DNA from: an uncultured Cyclobacteriaceae bacterium
Lineage (GTDB): Bacteria; Bacteroidota; Bacteroidia; Cytophagales; Cyclobacteriaceae
Assembly (NCBI GenBank): GCA_947492745.1
Contig: CANLOE010000005.1
Location: forward strand, 62,001 to 126,000
DNA length: 64,000 nt
Direction of reading: 5' to 3'
Below the pieces are notes generated by a model that saw only the letters and a list, made by a program, of their open reading frames with translations, was not told the origin of the DNA and ran no database searches. Each line of letters begins with the position of its first letter. Within the stretch, counting starts at the first letter, position 1. Below are positions 1 to 8,390 of this stretch, piece after piece. Both the position numbers and the translations under genes were made by a program.

Positions 1-179
1 TAGTGCTACATGTCCTACTGAACCCCTTGTATACTTTTTTCAATAAATATTTTCTTAGGGCCGGTTTCAGAGATGGCTATTACGGGTTTATTATCTGTTG
101 GATATCGGGTTTTGCCAATTTTTTGAAATATACGAAAATCAGACAACTACATAAAGAGCATGAAAAAACCAAACCCTGA
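1..179 (+). CDS. Family 2 glycosyltransferase, C-terminal fragment (LPS core type)
   Basis: The 3' end of a gene that begins outside the window. The frame from base 3 is open to a TGA at 177-179 and encodes about 58 residues. They include the segments NPLYTFFNKYFLRAGFRDG and GFIICWISGFANFLKYTKIR. This tail, a hydrophobic segment after 'YF.R.GF.DG..G', is typical of the C-terminus of GT2 enzymes of the WaaE/KdtX type that add sugars to the lipopolysaccharide core at the inner membrane face. The stop lies 20 bases inside the next gene, which starts at 160, so the two are probably translationally coupled. The family is inferred from the tail only; the catalytic domain cannot be seen. Confidence 0.72.
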   Translation, partial: VLHVLLNPLYTFFNKYFLRAGFRDGYYGFIICWISGFANFLKYTKIRQLHKEHEKTKP

Positions 180-1140
180 AAAGATCATCCTCAGCCGCAC
201 GGACAATATCGGTGATGTCATGCTCAGTCTTCCCATGGCGGGCCTGATCAAGACCGCAATGCCCGGGGTACAGGTGGTCTTTTTGGGCAAGCGCTATACC
301 CGCGACCTCATCGAGAGAAGCCACTTTGTCGATGAATTTCTGGATTGGGAAGCTTTAGGCTCCGAAGGTCTGGCCGAAACGGGCGCTTCCGCTATCGTGC
401 ACGTGTTTCCCAATAAAGGTATCGCTCAGGCTGCCAAGCAAGCGTCCATAGCATTGAGAATAGGGACAGGCCATCGCTTGTATCACTGGTGGACCTGCAA
501 CCGTCGGGTTCCACTGGGCCGAAAGAACAGCCAACTGCACGAAGCACAGCTCAACTTGAAACTACTCGCCCCTCTGGGCATCGACAGTTTCCCCTCCCTG
601 CAAGAACTCCCCTCCTACTATGGCTGGGAAAGTCAGGTAGTAAAGCCAGAGGCGTTTCGCCAATGGCTGGACCCGCAGCGGTTCAACCTGATCTTTCATA
701 TGAAATCCAAGGGCAGTGCGAGGGAATGGCCCGTGGCCCGTTATGCCGATTTGGCCAAGGCCTTGCCCACAGCACGGTTTAACATTTTGCTCAGTGGCAC
801 TGCCGAGGAGGGCGAGCGCTTTCGAAAGGAACATCCTGAAATTATAGGCATGCCTCATGTCACGGACATCAGTGGACAGTTCGACCTGAGTACCTTCATC
901 GACTTTGTGCAGTCGGCCGATGGGCTACTCGCCTGTAGTACGGGGCCGCTGCATATCGCTGCGGCCAGTGGTATCGCCACACTCGGACTTTATCCCTGTC
1001 AGCGCCCCATGCATGCGGGCAGATGGGCACCTCTCGGGACCAAGGCGACATGGATAGAAGAAAAAGAAGCCGAAGGCGAGCATTTGAACATCAGTATGGA
1101 AGAAGTCAGGCAGCAGGTCAGCCTATGGGCGAAAGCATAG
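160..1140 (+). CDS. Glycosyltransferase family 9 (ADP-heptose:LPS heptosyltransferase-like)
   Basis: A 326-residue protein with the two-lobe GT9 layout. The N-terminal lobe opens with SRTDNIGDVMLSLPMAGLIK (residues about 12-31), the typical 'R.D.iGD...t.P....lk' start. The C-terminal lobe carries ACSTGPLHIAAASGIATLGL (about 258-277), the 'D.G..H.A.a.g.p.v.lfG' donor-binding region. Family members move heptose or related sugars from a nucleotide donor to the LPS core in the cytoplasm. It overlaps the preceding GT2 gene by 20 bases, which supports a core-oligosaccharide operon. The ATG at 160 gives the normal N-terminus. Palindromic element A1 starts 6 bases after the stop. Exact donor and acceptor cannot be read from sequence. 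Confidence 0.88.
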   Translation: MKKPNPEKIILSRTDNIGDVMLSLPMAGLIKTAMPGVQVVFLGKRYTRDLIERSHFVDEFLDWEALGSEGLAETGASAIVHVFPNKGIAQAAKQASIALRIGTGHRLYHWWTCNRRVPLGRKNSQLHEAQLNLKLLAPLGIDSFPSLQELPSYYGWESQVVKPEAFRQWLDPQRFNLIFHMKSKGSAREWPVARYADLAKALPTARFNILLSGTAEEGERFRKEHPEIIGMPHVTDISGQFDLSTFIDFVQSADGLLACSTGPLHIAAASGIATLGLYPCQRPMHAGRWAPLGTKATWIEEKEAEGEHLNISMEEVRQQVSLWAKA

Positions 1141-1146
1141 GTTTTA

Positions 1147-1305
1147 TACAAACTTAGCTTTCAAATATCGCATATCTTCCTGTTCATTTTGCTTCACTCT
1201 GCGTTGACAATCCTCGGGATAGCGCTGCTATCCCTGCGGTTCTCGCCTTGATTGAAACAAAATGACCAGCGGAATCTTATACGATATTTAAAACCTAAAT
1301 TTGTA
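1147..1305 (+). mobile_element. Palindromic element family A, copy A1 (159 bp)
   Basis: Near-identical to the other A copies. Ends are TACAAACTTAGC and CCTAAATTTGTA, the centre is GGGATAGCGCTGCTATCCC, and the flanks are a TTA direct repeat (1144-1146, 1306-1308). It lies between convergent genes, directly after the GT9 stop. It has no coding capacity. The outward end contains TAAATTTG, which matches the Bacteroidota -7 box TAnnTTTG. Confidence 0.85.
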
Positions 1306-1386
1306 TTACATCAAAAATAAACATACCTCTGCGCGCTACTGATTTCTTCATGTTTCACGGTCGAAGCAGACAAATCAAATTATAAA

Positions 1387-1676
1387 CCCAAATTGATCCA
1401 TAGGATTTCGTGATGAGGGTATAAAGTGCAATACATTAGGGAGTTTTATTGGATTTGGCAGGGCACCGCTATGATGAATTCAAAAAACGTAGTGCAACGA
1501 CCGGTTTGCAGCTATTTAGATCCGCAGTAGATTTTCCAATGCATGATCCGGGATAAAATCAGTGGTTTAGGTGAGGAGGCTTAATCATGAAGGTGACGAA
1601 CCTACCTGTGCAGCATAAAACTGCTGATCTTGAAGCAATTTATGTCCGTAATAGGAAAGCTATTGATCAATTTGGG
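1387..1676 (-). mobile_element. Element family E, copy E1, interrupted by a family C remnant
   Basis: Ends are CCCAAATTGATC and GATCAATTTGGG, with a perfect 5-bp ATAAA duplication (1382-1386, 1677-1681). The outer parts align with the intact E3 copy at 47268-47433 in reverse orientation. About 120 bp of family C sequence sits inside (1434-1552), so the total is 290 bp instead of 166. Confidence 0.72.
1434..1552 (-). mobile_element. Element family C remnant C1, nested in E1
   Basis: This is the right part of a family C element in reverse orientation, ending ATGCATGATCCGGG. It is followed by ATAAA at 1553-1557, which is also the sequence expected at that point of E. The left end of C is missing. 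The junction lies at a short stretch shared by C and E (TAAA..GCAATA), which suggests insertion followed by a homology-assisted deletion. Confidence 0.62.
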
Positions 1677-1701
1677 ATAAAACAAACCCGAAAACCGCCC
1701 A

Positions 1702-2550
1702 TCATGTGACTACATCGAAACCTTTTAGGCGGCTCTCCAACTGCCCTAGGACCTCATGGCTATGGTACTCTTTTTCAAACTCCACGAACAGGTGCGAACC
1801 CAGTAGCGTATTCATGCTCCTATTGATTTTCATCTGTTCCCTGTACAAGGTTTTCTTACGCGCTCTCAGTGCTGCGGGAGTTCTTTTCATCGCCGAACGA
1901 TAGGCCATCTGTCCGAATAGATAAATCAGAGGATAGGCAAAAGGCAGTAATAGCAGGGAAGTCCCATTGGCGCGGACATGATGGATCTCTTTTATACGAA
2001 AGCCAGCCAGCTTGGCCAGCACTCTCAGCTTTTGGATTCCTATCAGGAAAATATGTCCATAATAGAGTTCATTATGGATGTTCTGATCGGACATCCAGAT
2101 AGAGTCCATCTCATTGGGAGGCATGATTTTCGAAAAATATTCGCTTTCGCTCAGAAAGTAACTGAACCTGGACTTGAGGTTGGAGTAATTGGGAGTAGTG
2201 AGGAGCAGGCGCCCTTTCTTCCTCAGTACCCGATTGAACTCTTTCAAGACCTGCGCCTGATCGCTGAAATGCTCTATCCCTTCTTGGCAAAGGACATAAT
2301 CGGCCGTACTGTCTTCCATAGGGATCTCTTTCGTCACATCTGCCCGCTGGCAGTCCAGCCCGGGTACATTGAAAAATTCGGGAAACAAATCGAAAGGCCT
2401 TACATCAGCACCGCTATCCTTCAATAGCTGCGAGGACAGCCCTGTACCTGCGGGCAGGTCGATGACCGTTTTTCCTTTTAGTACTTCCTTATTGTTCTCC
2501 AGAAAACGTTGCACATGAACTTTTATATCTTTGGGTCCGCTAAATCTCAT
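1702..2550 (-). CDS. Class I SAM-dependent methyltransferase
   Basis: A 282-residue protein. Motif I is VIDLPAGTGLSSQLL (about 29-43). The segment YVLCQEGIEHFSDQAQVLKE (about 84-103) and a strand with LLLTTPNYSNL follow, as in Methyltransf_11/UbiE-type folds. The C-terminal half holds a short hydrophobic stretch (LLLLPFAYPLIYLFG) that could touch the membrane. The start lies 12 bases downstream of the stop of the MsbA-type exporter gene, so the two form a tight operon and the substrate may be an envelope lipid or glycan (inference). Element E1 ends 21 bases after the stop. The motif I aspartate and glycines are present. The acceptor is unknown. Confidence 0.82.
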   Translation of the reverse strand: MRFSGPKDIKVHVQRFLENNKEVLKGKTVIDLPAGTGLSSQLLKDSGADVRPFDLFPEFFNVPGLDCQRADVTKEIPMEDSTADYVLCQEGIEHFSDQAQVLKEFNRVLRKKGRLLLTTPNYSNLKSRFSYFLSESEYFSKIMPPNEMDSIWMSDQNIHNELYYGHIFLIGIQKLRVLAKLAGFRIKEIHHVRANGTSLLLLPFAYPLIYLFGQMAYRSAMKRTPAALRARKKTLYREQMKINRSMNTLLGSHLFVEFEKEYHSHEVLGQLESRLKGFDVVT

Positions 2551-2562
2551 TGTCCGATAGTA

Positions 2563-4413
2563 TCAAATCATTCCAGCCTGCTGGAGTTCCGTCAATTTTT
2601 TGTATTGTCCTCCCAGATTCAGTAGGCGCTCATGGGTTCCTCTTTCTATGATTTTACCTTCTTGTAATACCAGTATCTCATCGGCATGCTGTATCGTACT
2701 CAAGCGATGGGCGATGACGATAGAGGTACGGTGCTTCATCAAGTTGAATAGGGCCTCCTGTACCAGCTTTTCCGACTCGGAGTCCAGTGCAGAGGTAGCC
2801 TCGTCCAATATCAGTATGGGAGGGTTTTTCATGATGGCCCTTGCGATACTGAGCCGCTGTCGCTGTCCCCCAGATAACTTGGTACCCCTATCCCCTACAT
2901 ACGTATCATAGCCTTCCTCCAGAGAAAGGATGAACTCATGCGCATTGGCTATTTTTGCTGCTTGTATCACTTCTTCCTTATCCGCATGGTCCATGCCAAA
3001 GGCAATGTTGTTGAACACTGTATCATTGAAAAGAATGGACTCCTGTGTGACTATGCCCATCAGCCCCCGAAGTGATTCTATCTTATGGTTTCGTATCGGT
3101 TCTCCATCGATGGTGATCTCTCCCTGAGTGGGTTCATAAAAACGTGGTATCAAATCGGCCAAGGTGGACTTCCCCCCTCCGGACGCACCGACAAGTGCCA
3201 GTGTCCTGCCCTTCTGTATGTCCAAGTTGATGTTCTTCAATACTTCGATATCATTGGCATAGGCAAAAGATACCCCTTTAAAGCTCAGGCTATCGTTGAA
3301 AGTAGTGATATCCTTGGCATCCGGGAGGTCGGCGATCTGGGGCTTTGTGTCCATCAGTTCGAAGATACGCTCTCCGGAGGCCAGTCCACGTTGTAGGTTG
3401 CTCAGTGTTTTTGAGATTTCCTTTCCCGGATTGAGCACTTGTGTGAACAGGATGATATAGGTCATAAAGGTACTCGCATCCAGCATGCCCGGTCCATTCC
3501 CTTCCAGTATCAGGCTACCGCCGTACAAGAGTATGCCCGTCACCAGAAACACACCCAAGAACTCCGATATGGGAGAAGAAAGCTCGGTAGTCCGTACCAG
3601 TGACATATAACCATCGGCGTATTTTCCCGCATCCTCGTTCAGTTTTTTATTGATGTACTTTCGGGCATTAAAGGCCTTGATCAGTCGCATACCGCTCAGC
3701 GTCTCATCGTATACACTCACGATATCGCCCAGTACGCTTTGTATGATGTGCCCCGTCTTTTTGAGTTTTTTGGAAATGGAGGAAATGATCAGTGCCCCTA
3801 CGGGCAGGATGACCAAACTGAAAACCGTCAGCTGCACCGAATAGCTGAACAGTACGATGAGGTAGATAATGATGGTCGCCGGACTGACGAACAGTGCCTT
3901 CAAGGAGTTGACAATGGATACCTCTACTTCTTGGACATCATTGGTCAGGCGGGACATGATATGTCCCTTGCGCTCATTGGAAAAGTAGCCCAAGTGGAGC
4001 CGGGTGACCCTATCGAAAGCCTCCACACGAAGGTTTCGGACCATTCTCATCCTTATTTTGGCAATGGTGACCAGAGAGAGGTACTTGAAGAGATTCGCCA
4101 AGAGTACCGAACCCAATATCACGCTACAGACCAATAAAAGACCGTAGAAGTCACCGTATTCCTGCTTGATCTGGTACAGGTGATGATTGAAAAAGTCCCC
4201 CAGATAATCGATACTGCCCTCGAAAACGGGTTCTTCTCTATACTTCTCCATTTTTTCCGGACTCAACTTATCGAAGATAACGTCAAAGAGCGGCTTGAGC
4301 AGCGTAAACTGCAACAGGCCGAACAAAATCGATAAGAGACTGAAAATAATGTATTGGGGAACATAGCCGGAAAATGGCCGTGCGAAAGATAAAAGTCTAA
4401 AGTATGTCTTCAT
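2563..4413 (-). CDS. MsbA-type ABC exporter (fused permease and ATPase)
   Basis: A 616-residue half-transporter. The N-terminal type-1 exporter domain has about six membrane segments (residues about 15-320). The nucleotide-binding domain follows (about 365-605) with Walker A GASGGGKST, the Q-loop GIVTQESILF, signature LSGGQRQR, Walker B ILILDEATSALD and the switch histidine in IVIAHRLS. Length and order fit MsbA and related lipid or lipid-linked-oligosaccharide flippases that act as homodimers in the inner membrane. A methyltransferase gene follows 12 bases downstream. Upstream, TAGTTTTG on the minus strand (4454-4461) could be the -7 promoter box. True MsbA cannot be told from other lipid exporters of this family by eye. 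Confidence 0.9.
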   Translation of the reverse strand: MKTYFRLLSFARPFSGYVPQYIIFSLLSILFGLLQFTLLKPLFDVIFDKLSPEKMEKYREEPVFEGSIDYLGDFFNHHLYQIKQEYGDFYGLLLVCSVILGSVLLANLFKYLSLVTIAKIRMRMVRNLRVEAFDRVTRLHLGYFSNERKGHIMSRLTNDVQEVEVSIVNSLKALFVSPATIIIYLIVLFSYSVQLTVFSLVILPVGALIISSISKKLKKTGHIIQSVLGDIVSVYDETLSGMRLIKAFNARKYINKKLNEDAGKYADGYMSLVRTTELSSPISEFLGVFLVTGILLYGGSLILEGNGPGMLDASTFMTYIILFTQVLNPGKEISKTLSNLQRGLASGERIFELMDTKPQIADLPDAKDITTFNDSLSFKGVSFAYANDIEVLKNINLDIQKGRTLALVGASGGGKSTLADLIPRFYEPTQGEITIDGEPIRNHKIESLRGLMGIVTQESILFNDTVFNNIAFGMDHADKEEVIQAAKIANAHEFILSLEEGYDTYVGDRGTKLSGGQRQRLSIARAIMKNPPILILDEATSALDSESEKLVQEALFNLMKHRTSIVIAHRLSTIQHADEILVLQEGKIIERGTHERLLNLGGQYKKLTELQQAGMI

Positions 4414-4453
4414 AAATGGATCAGGTCACAGGCAAAACGCCCTGTGAACCTTG

Positions 4454-4461
4454 CAAAACTA
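4454..4461 (-). promoter_or_regulatory. Candidate -7 promoter box of the MsbA-type operon
   Basis: The minus strand reads TAGTTTTG, matching the Bacteroidota sigma-70 -7 consensus TAnnTTTG. It lies about 41 bases upstream of the exporter ATG, a normal leader length. No clear -33 TTG was identified, so this is a candidate only. Confidence 0.4.
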
Positions 4462-4770
4462 GTGAATAAATCATAAAATGACTTATTCCGGTCCATTTAG
4501 CTCGATCAATACATACCTATGCGTCAAAAGGGCGCTGATTTTGCCCAACGCTCAGTGGAAAAGGCTGGTACGAGACCTTCGCAAGTGCGTACACTTGCGC
4601 ACGCTTACTGTCCGCTATCGATACAATCCAAGAAGGGTCGATTTGAAAAAAACAGGCCATTTTCCTATTTTGAAGGCTTTTTCGCTTTTGGCACTACCTT
4701 TGGTCAATAGGTAAGTGTAGTAGTTAAATGAATGTCATGTTCGAAAACTATTCGGTTTAGGTCAAAAACG

Positions 4771-4800
4771 AAAAAGAGGGTACGCAAACACCCTCTTTTT
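4771..4800 (+). terminator. Strong bidirectional terminator hairpin upstream of the DUF4407 gene
   Basis: AAAAAGAGGGT and ACCCTCTTTTT form an 11-bp perfect stem with an 8-base loop, with A and T tracts on both sides. It works as an intrinsic terminator in either direction. It lies 30 bases before an ATG and more than 350 bases behind the start of the oppositely oriented exporter gene. No convincing protein gene ends here, so it may terminate a short transcript from the 4470-4770 gap. Confidence 0.72.
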
Positions 4801-4829
4801 TCGTTACTATTGAAAATCAACCCTTTCCT

Positions 4830-5876
4830 ATGGATAAACTGACCCGTTTTCTTTGGCGCTGTTCGGGTGCCAGTATAGCTCTTCTGGAAAAATGCAAGGC
4901 CGAAGCCGAGAAGTATGCGGGCATCGGAGCCACCGTATTGTTTACGGGTATATTTGCGGCCTTAGCGGGCGGATATGCCCTATATACCCTGTTCGAGCAT
5001 TGGTTACCCGCCCTGATCTTTGGCCTGTTATGGGGCTTGATGATCTTCAATCTGGACCGTTTTGTGGTATCGAGCATGAGAAAGAGCAAAGGCAAGTGGA
5101 ACGAGCTCAAAATGGCGGCCCCCAGAATCCTTCTGACGCTTTTGATTGCTATGGTCATCGCCAAACCTCTGGAAATGAAAATCTTTGAAAAGGAAATCGA
5201 TACCGAGCTGGTCGTCATGCAGCAGGAAGTCTATCAGGAGCAGGACAGTTTGGTCAGGGCCCGATTTCTGCCCGCTATCGATACGCTAGAGCAGGAGGTT
5301 GCCCATCTAAAAGCAGAGATAGACACCAAAACGAGCGAACGCAATGGGCTATTGGCCATCGCCAGACAGGAGGCCGATGGCACGGGCGGCTCGGGCAAGA
5401 AGAACCTGGGCCCTATCTATAAGTTAAAAAAGGCCGATGCCGATCAGGCCAATGATGAACTGCGGACTATCAAATCCACTAATGATGCACTGATCACCGA
5501 GAAGCTGAAAAACATCACTATAGCCAAAGATTCGCTGTCCACTGCTCTGGCCACTCTAGAACGATCGACCTATGATGGTCTGGCCGCTAGGATAGAGGCC
5601 ATGGGTCGCTTATCGCAAAAGAGTCCACCCATCCGATACGCCGAATGGTTCATCTTCCTCCTGTTCATCGCCGTAGAGCTGGCTCCCGTGCTGGTCAAAC
5701 TACTGAGTCCTATCGGCCCCTATGACCATACACTGGAGGTAGAGGAGCGTGTCTTTGAAGTAGGCAAAACGGAGGCTTTCGTACAGCAGAACAAAAGTGT
5801 CCGAGAAGGTACGGCCGAAGCACCCGAAGTGGAGTCCGCTTATGTAGAAAGGTCCATCACCACAGGGATGACCTAA
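4830..5876 (+). CDS. DUF4407 membrane protein
   Basis: A 348-residue protein with the DUF4407 arrangement. After a short cytoplasmic start (FLWRCSGAS) come two close membrane segments (about 31-75) separated by an aromatic turn, then the conserved LDRFVVSSMRK stretch and a third hydrophobic segment (ILLTLLIAMVIAKPLEMKIF, about 92-111). A long charged coiled-coil (about 125-255) precedes a last membrane segment (WFIFLLFIAVELAPVLVKLL, about 270-289). The family is common in Bacteroidota and has no established function. The fold suggests a membrane-anchored structural or signalling protein. It appears to be a single-gene unit just after a strong terminator hairpin, with element A2 following about 95 bases later. 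Confidence 0.88.
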   Translation: MDKLTRFLWRCSGASIALLEKCKAEAEKYAGIGATVLFTGIFAALAGGYALYTLFEHWLPALIFGLLWGLMIFNLDRFVVSSMRKSKGKWNELKMAAPRILLTLLIAMVIAKPLEMKIFEKEIDTELVVMQQEVYQEQDSLVRARFLPAIDTLEQEVAHLKAEIDTKTSERNGLLAIARQEADGTGGSGKKNLGPIYKLKKADADQANDELRTIKSTNDALITEKLKNITIAKDSLSTALATLERSTYDGLAARIEAMGRLSQKSPPIRYAEWFIFLLFIAVELAPVLVKLLSPIGPYDHTLEVEERVFEVGKTEAFVQQNKSVREGTAEAPEVESAYVERSITTGMT

Positions 5877-5971
5877 ATACGTGACAGCTCACTGTCAAAA
5901 TCCAACATTCTCAACATTATTATACAAATTATTTGCATAACCATCAAACTATTTTCGTATATTGATTTTAA

Positions 5972-6132
5972 TACAAATTTGGGTTTTAAATGTCGTATAA
6001 GATTCCGCGGGTCATTTTGGTTTCAATCAAGGCGAGCACCGCAGGGATAGCAGCGCTATCCCGAGGATTGTCAACGCAGAGTGAAGCAAAATGAACAGGA
6101 AGATAGGCGATATTTGAAAAGCTAAGTTTGTA
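5972..6132 (-). mobile_element. Palindromic element family A, copy A2
   Basis: Family A in reverse orientation (TACAAATTTGGG first) with centre GGGATAGCAGCGCTATCCC. It is flanked by TAA on both sides (5969-5971, 6133-6135). The right end carries TAAGTTTG (6123-6130), a possible -7 box pointing at the methyltransferase gene that starts near 6214. Confidence 0.85.
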
Positions 6133-6213
6133 TAAAATACTCAAATCGAGGATATTTCCCAGAGGTGGGTACCTTCTATTGCTCATGTATGTCCATTTGC
6201 TTTGGGCGGGCAG

Positions 6214-7068
6214 ATGGATACCGATATACCAAGTTCAAATACCCGCGCAGATGAACACTGCATCTTCTGCCCTAATCGTAAAAACACTTATCCTATGGAA
6301 ACCAGTCTCACTGCTGTACCGGCCTACGAGCGGTCTACAGACCTAAAACGATTGAAATTTGTCATTGACACCTTACGAAAATATAACAGGCCACATAGCC
6401 GTGTACTGGATGTCGGTTGTGGCAATGGTATCATGAGCCTCAACCTGGGCCGAGAAGGGTTTAATGTTACGGGTATTGATGTCAGTGAGAAAGCCATTGC
6501 GAAAGCGAAGGCAAAGAACAGTTATCCCAATGTACACTTCGAGTGCTTGAGTGCAGAGGCACTTATGGCCCAGAACGACTCTTATGAATTTATTATCTGT
6601 AGTGAGGTACTGGAACACTTGGAAAACCCAGCGGACCTTTTGTCCAAAATCCGTCGCATGCTCAAAGATGACGGCAAGCTTATCGTTACGGTACCCAATG
6701 GCAAGGGGCCAAGGGAAACATTGGTAACGCGTCCTACACTCTATGTCAGGGAGCATAACAAGGGTCTATGGAACCTGATGAACAAAACAAAAAGTGTTCT
6801 GGGCTTCTCCGGCACGACGGTACAGTCGAATGCGGACAATCTGGACCATATTCAGTTCTTCTCGAAGAAGGATCTCTTATCGCTTTCCATCAAAACCGAC
6901 TTTGAGATTATCGACTTTGGCAATGCCAATTTTGTTTCCGACGTGTTTCCCTACTCTATGCTGGCCAATCGTATCCGTCTTCTTCAGGATATGGACTGCA
7001 AGATAGCCGATGCACTGCCCAATGGATTCTCGGGGGGATTTCTAACGGTATGGCAGAAAGTCCGGTAA
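6214..7068 (+). CDS. Class I SAM-dependent methyltransferase (Methyltransf_11/UbiG-like)
   Basis: Motif I is VLDVGCGNGIMSLNLGREGF, followed by the acidic loop GIDVSEKAIAKAKAK, FIICSEVLEHLENPADLLSK (motif post-I/II) and LIVTVPNGKGPRE. These are all present in order. About 284 residues if the ATG at 6214 is used; a TTG at 6202 and an ATG at 6295 are in the same frame. The later start would begin just before the conserved domain and would drop an N-terminal CIFC pair that could bind a metal. The gene stands alone, about 80 bases after element A2, whose end contains a promoter-like box. The substrate is unknown. Confidence 0.85.
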   Translation: MDTDIPSSNTRADEHCIFCPNRKNTYPMETSLTAVPAYERSTDLKRLKFVIDTLRKYNRPHSRVLDVGCGNGIMSLNLGREGFNVTGIDVSEKAIAKAKAKNSYPNVHFECLSAEALMAQNDSYEFIICSEVLEHLENPADLLSKIRRMLKDDGKLIVTVPNGKGPRETLVTRPTLYVREHNKGLWNLMNKTKSVLGFSGTTVQSNADNLDHIQFFSKKDLLSLSIKTDFEIIDFGNANFVSDVFPYSMLANRIRLLQDMDCKIADALPNGFSGGFLTVWQKVR

Positions 7069-7290
7069 GCGAATTCTGCCTTCATATCACCTCCAATGGG
7101 CATAACTTAAGCCAATGATAATCCTGAAAATGGTTTTTTGTAGCTAAAAAGCAAAAATGGCGAAGCAGTGGATGCCAAGGACCATGGAATTGCTGCTAAT
7201 TGTGAATAGTTACCAAGCCCCGTATAGGGCCAGAGTGGATACCAGCAGGTACTTACAGGGGATGGAACAGAAACGTACGGAGGATAACAG

Positions 7291-7512
7291 CTATTCTTCG
7301 ATAGTACAGTGTACTCCGATTTCCATTACCTGCTGTACGAAGCGAAGCCCTACTTCCGTAGAGGCTACCTCTATTTCTACGGGCGTACCGGCCAGTAAGC
7401 AGTCTATATTGCTCTTGGCTTCTTTCAGGGACAATCCCAAGTGCTGTCGTTGCAATTGTAGGATCATAAGTTCTTTGGCACTTTCTTCTTTGCCTGTCAG
7501 GGTTATTTTCAT
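7291..7512 (-). CDS. Small ribosomal protein L7/L12 C-terminal-like protein
   Basis: A 73-residue protein. The central part, LGLSLKEAKSNIDCLLAG and PVEIEVASTEVGLRFVQ, resembles the alpha/beta C-terminal domain of ribosomal L7/L12, where 'gL.eAK..Vd..p' precedes a strand, helix and strand. No N-terminal dimerisation domain is present, so this is not the ribosomal protein itself. Stand-alone proteins with this fold occur in Bacteroidota and have no assigned role. It has its own start and stop and sits between the methyltransferase gene and a decayed transposase region. The coding call rests on composition and the domain resemblance. Confidence 0.68.
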   Translation of the reverse strand: MKITLTGKEESAKELMILQLQRQHLGLSLKEAKSNIDCLLAGTPVEIEVASTEVGLRFVQQVMEIGVHCTIEE

Positions 7513-7569
7513 ATACTTATTGGATTTGTGTTACGTTTTGAGGTTTTATACAAAGATGATTTAAAATTT

Positions 7570-8214
7570 TGTTTTTTGGGGACTGTTTTGAGCTGTATCT
7601 TCTATAGAATTATAAAAATGTTGCTCCTGCACCATATTTATTGTTCTTCTCGGTACATACACGTAAACTGAAATATCAGTATTCTCAATAGGTAAGCTGA
7701 CACGGCTCAAAACGCCGTTCGCGGCGGTGGCTACCTTATGAAGAGTTTGTCCAGAAGGTCCAGACACGGGTACAGGGTGCTGGCCGTGGACGGCATTCGA
7801 GAAAGGCATGCCCTGCCCTCACTCGATCGGCCATGATGTACTGCGCAGAACAGTACCCCTGACAACTACCGTTGCTCGGAAAAGAAACAGTTCGGTTCCG
7901 TCCCCTTCTACTCCCCAGGGACGTGCTGCTGATTGATGGCTATTGTACAAAGTACGTCTTAAAAATACCGATAATAAGTCCCCATCAAGGACAATAGGTG
8001 AACAGGTACAATGACCTATTTTTTTAAATTCCTGTCTTGCCCTACTTTCCTTACCTCTTGTTATCCACTATCCGCAGACCGACCTTGTGACAGGATGTAG
8101 AGCACGATGGGTATACACTGCAGTATCCCGCCCTATCGATAAAATCTATAATACAGGAAACACATCCAAACACAATTGATTTGGGATAAAATGATTTGTT
8201 GACTTGGAGACTGT
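7570..8214 (+). pseudogene. Decayed transposase relic (IS4-like)
   Basis: No open reading frame spans this stretch, but the plus strand keeps two short pieces typical of DDE transposases of the IS4 group. HGYRVLAVDG (7765-7794) matches the first-aspartate motif 'GyR.LAvDGs', and LLLPRDVLLIDGY, near 7905-7943 in another frame, resembles 'llpgDl.l.DrGY'. Stops and frameshifts separate them. A TGA closes the first frame shortly after the motif. A GGGACTGTTTTGAG motif at 7578 and GGAGACTGTTTTAA at 8206 may be eroded ends, although they lie in direct rather than inverted order. The call is inference from two motifs. A protein search of all three frames would settle it. Confidence 0.35.
8160..8206 (-). 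repeat. Dispersed repeat family G, copy G1
   Basis: The reverse complement of this stretch matches about 43 bases at 61047-61090 with only scattered differences (shared core CCCAAATCAATTG, preceded by AAGTCAACAAATCAT). It may be the end of an eroded insertion sequence. Confidence 0.5.
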
Positions 8215-8219
8215 TTTAA

Positions 8220-8384
8220 TCCACAATGTCCATTAGAAAATCTATTCCGGACTTAACCGGCTTCAAATCGGTAAATGAATGCGTTTTTTGAATTAACCGT
8301 AGCGGTGCTATGCTGAATCCAAGAAAACGCACTGATGTATTGCCATTTAAGCCCTCATGACGAAGTTCCAACGAACATTCTGGG
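8220..8384 (-). mobile_element. Palindromic element family B, copy B1 (165 bp)
   Basis: Family B in reverse orientation, ending CATTCTGGG, with an exact TTTAA duplication at 8215-8219 and 8385-8389. The centre (GTAGCGGTGCTATGCTGAA) and lengths match B4 and B5. The next element (E2) starts 6 bases further on. Confidence 0.8.
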
Positions 8385-8390
8385 TTTAAA

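Noticed and set aside
4478-4714. Two overlapping 60-78 codon frames before the DUF4407 gene
   Set aside because: Composition is arginine-rich and unlike neighbouring genes, and there is no family resemblance. A transcript ending at the 4771-4800 hairpin remains possible.
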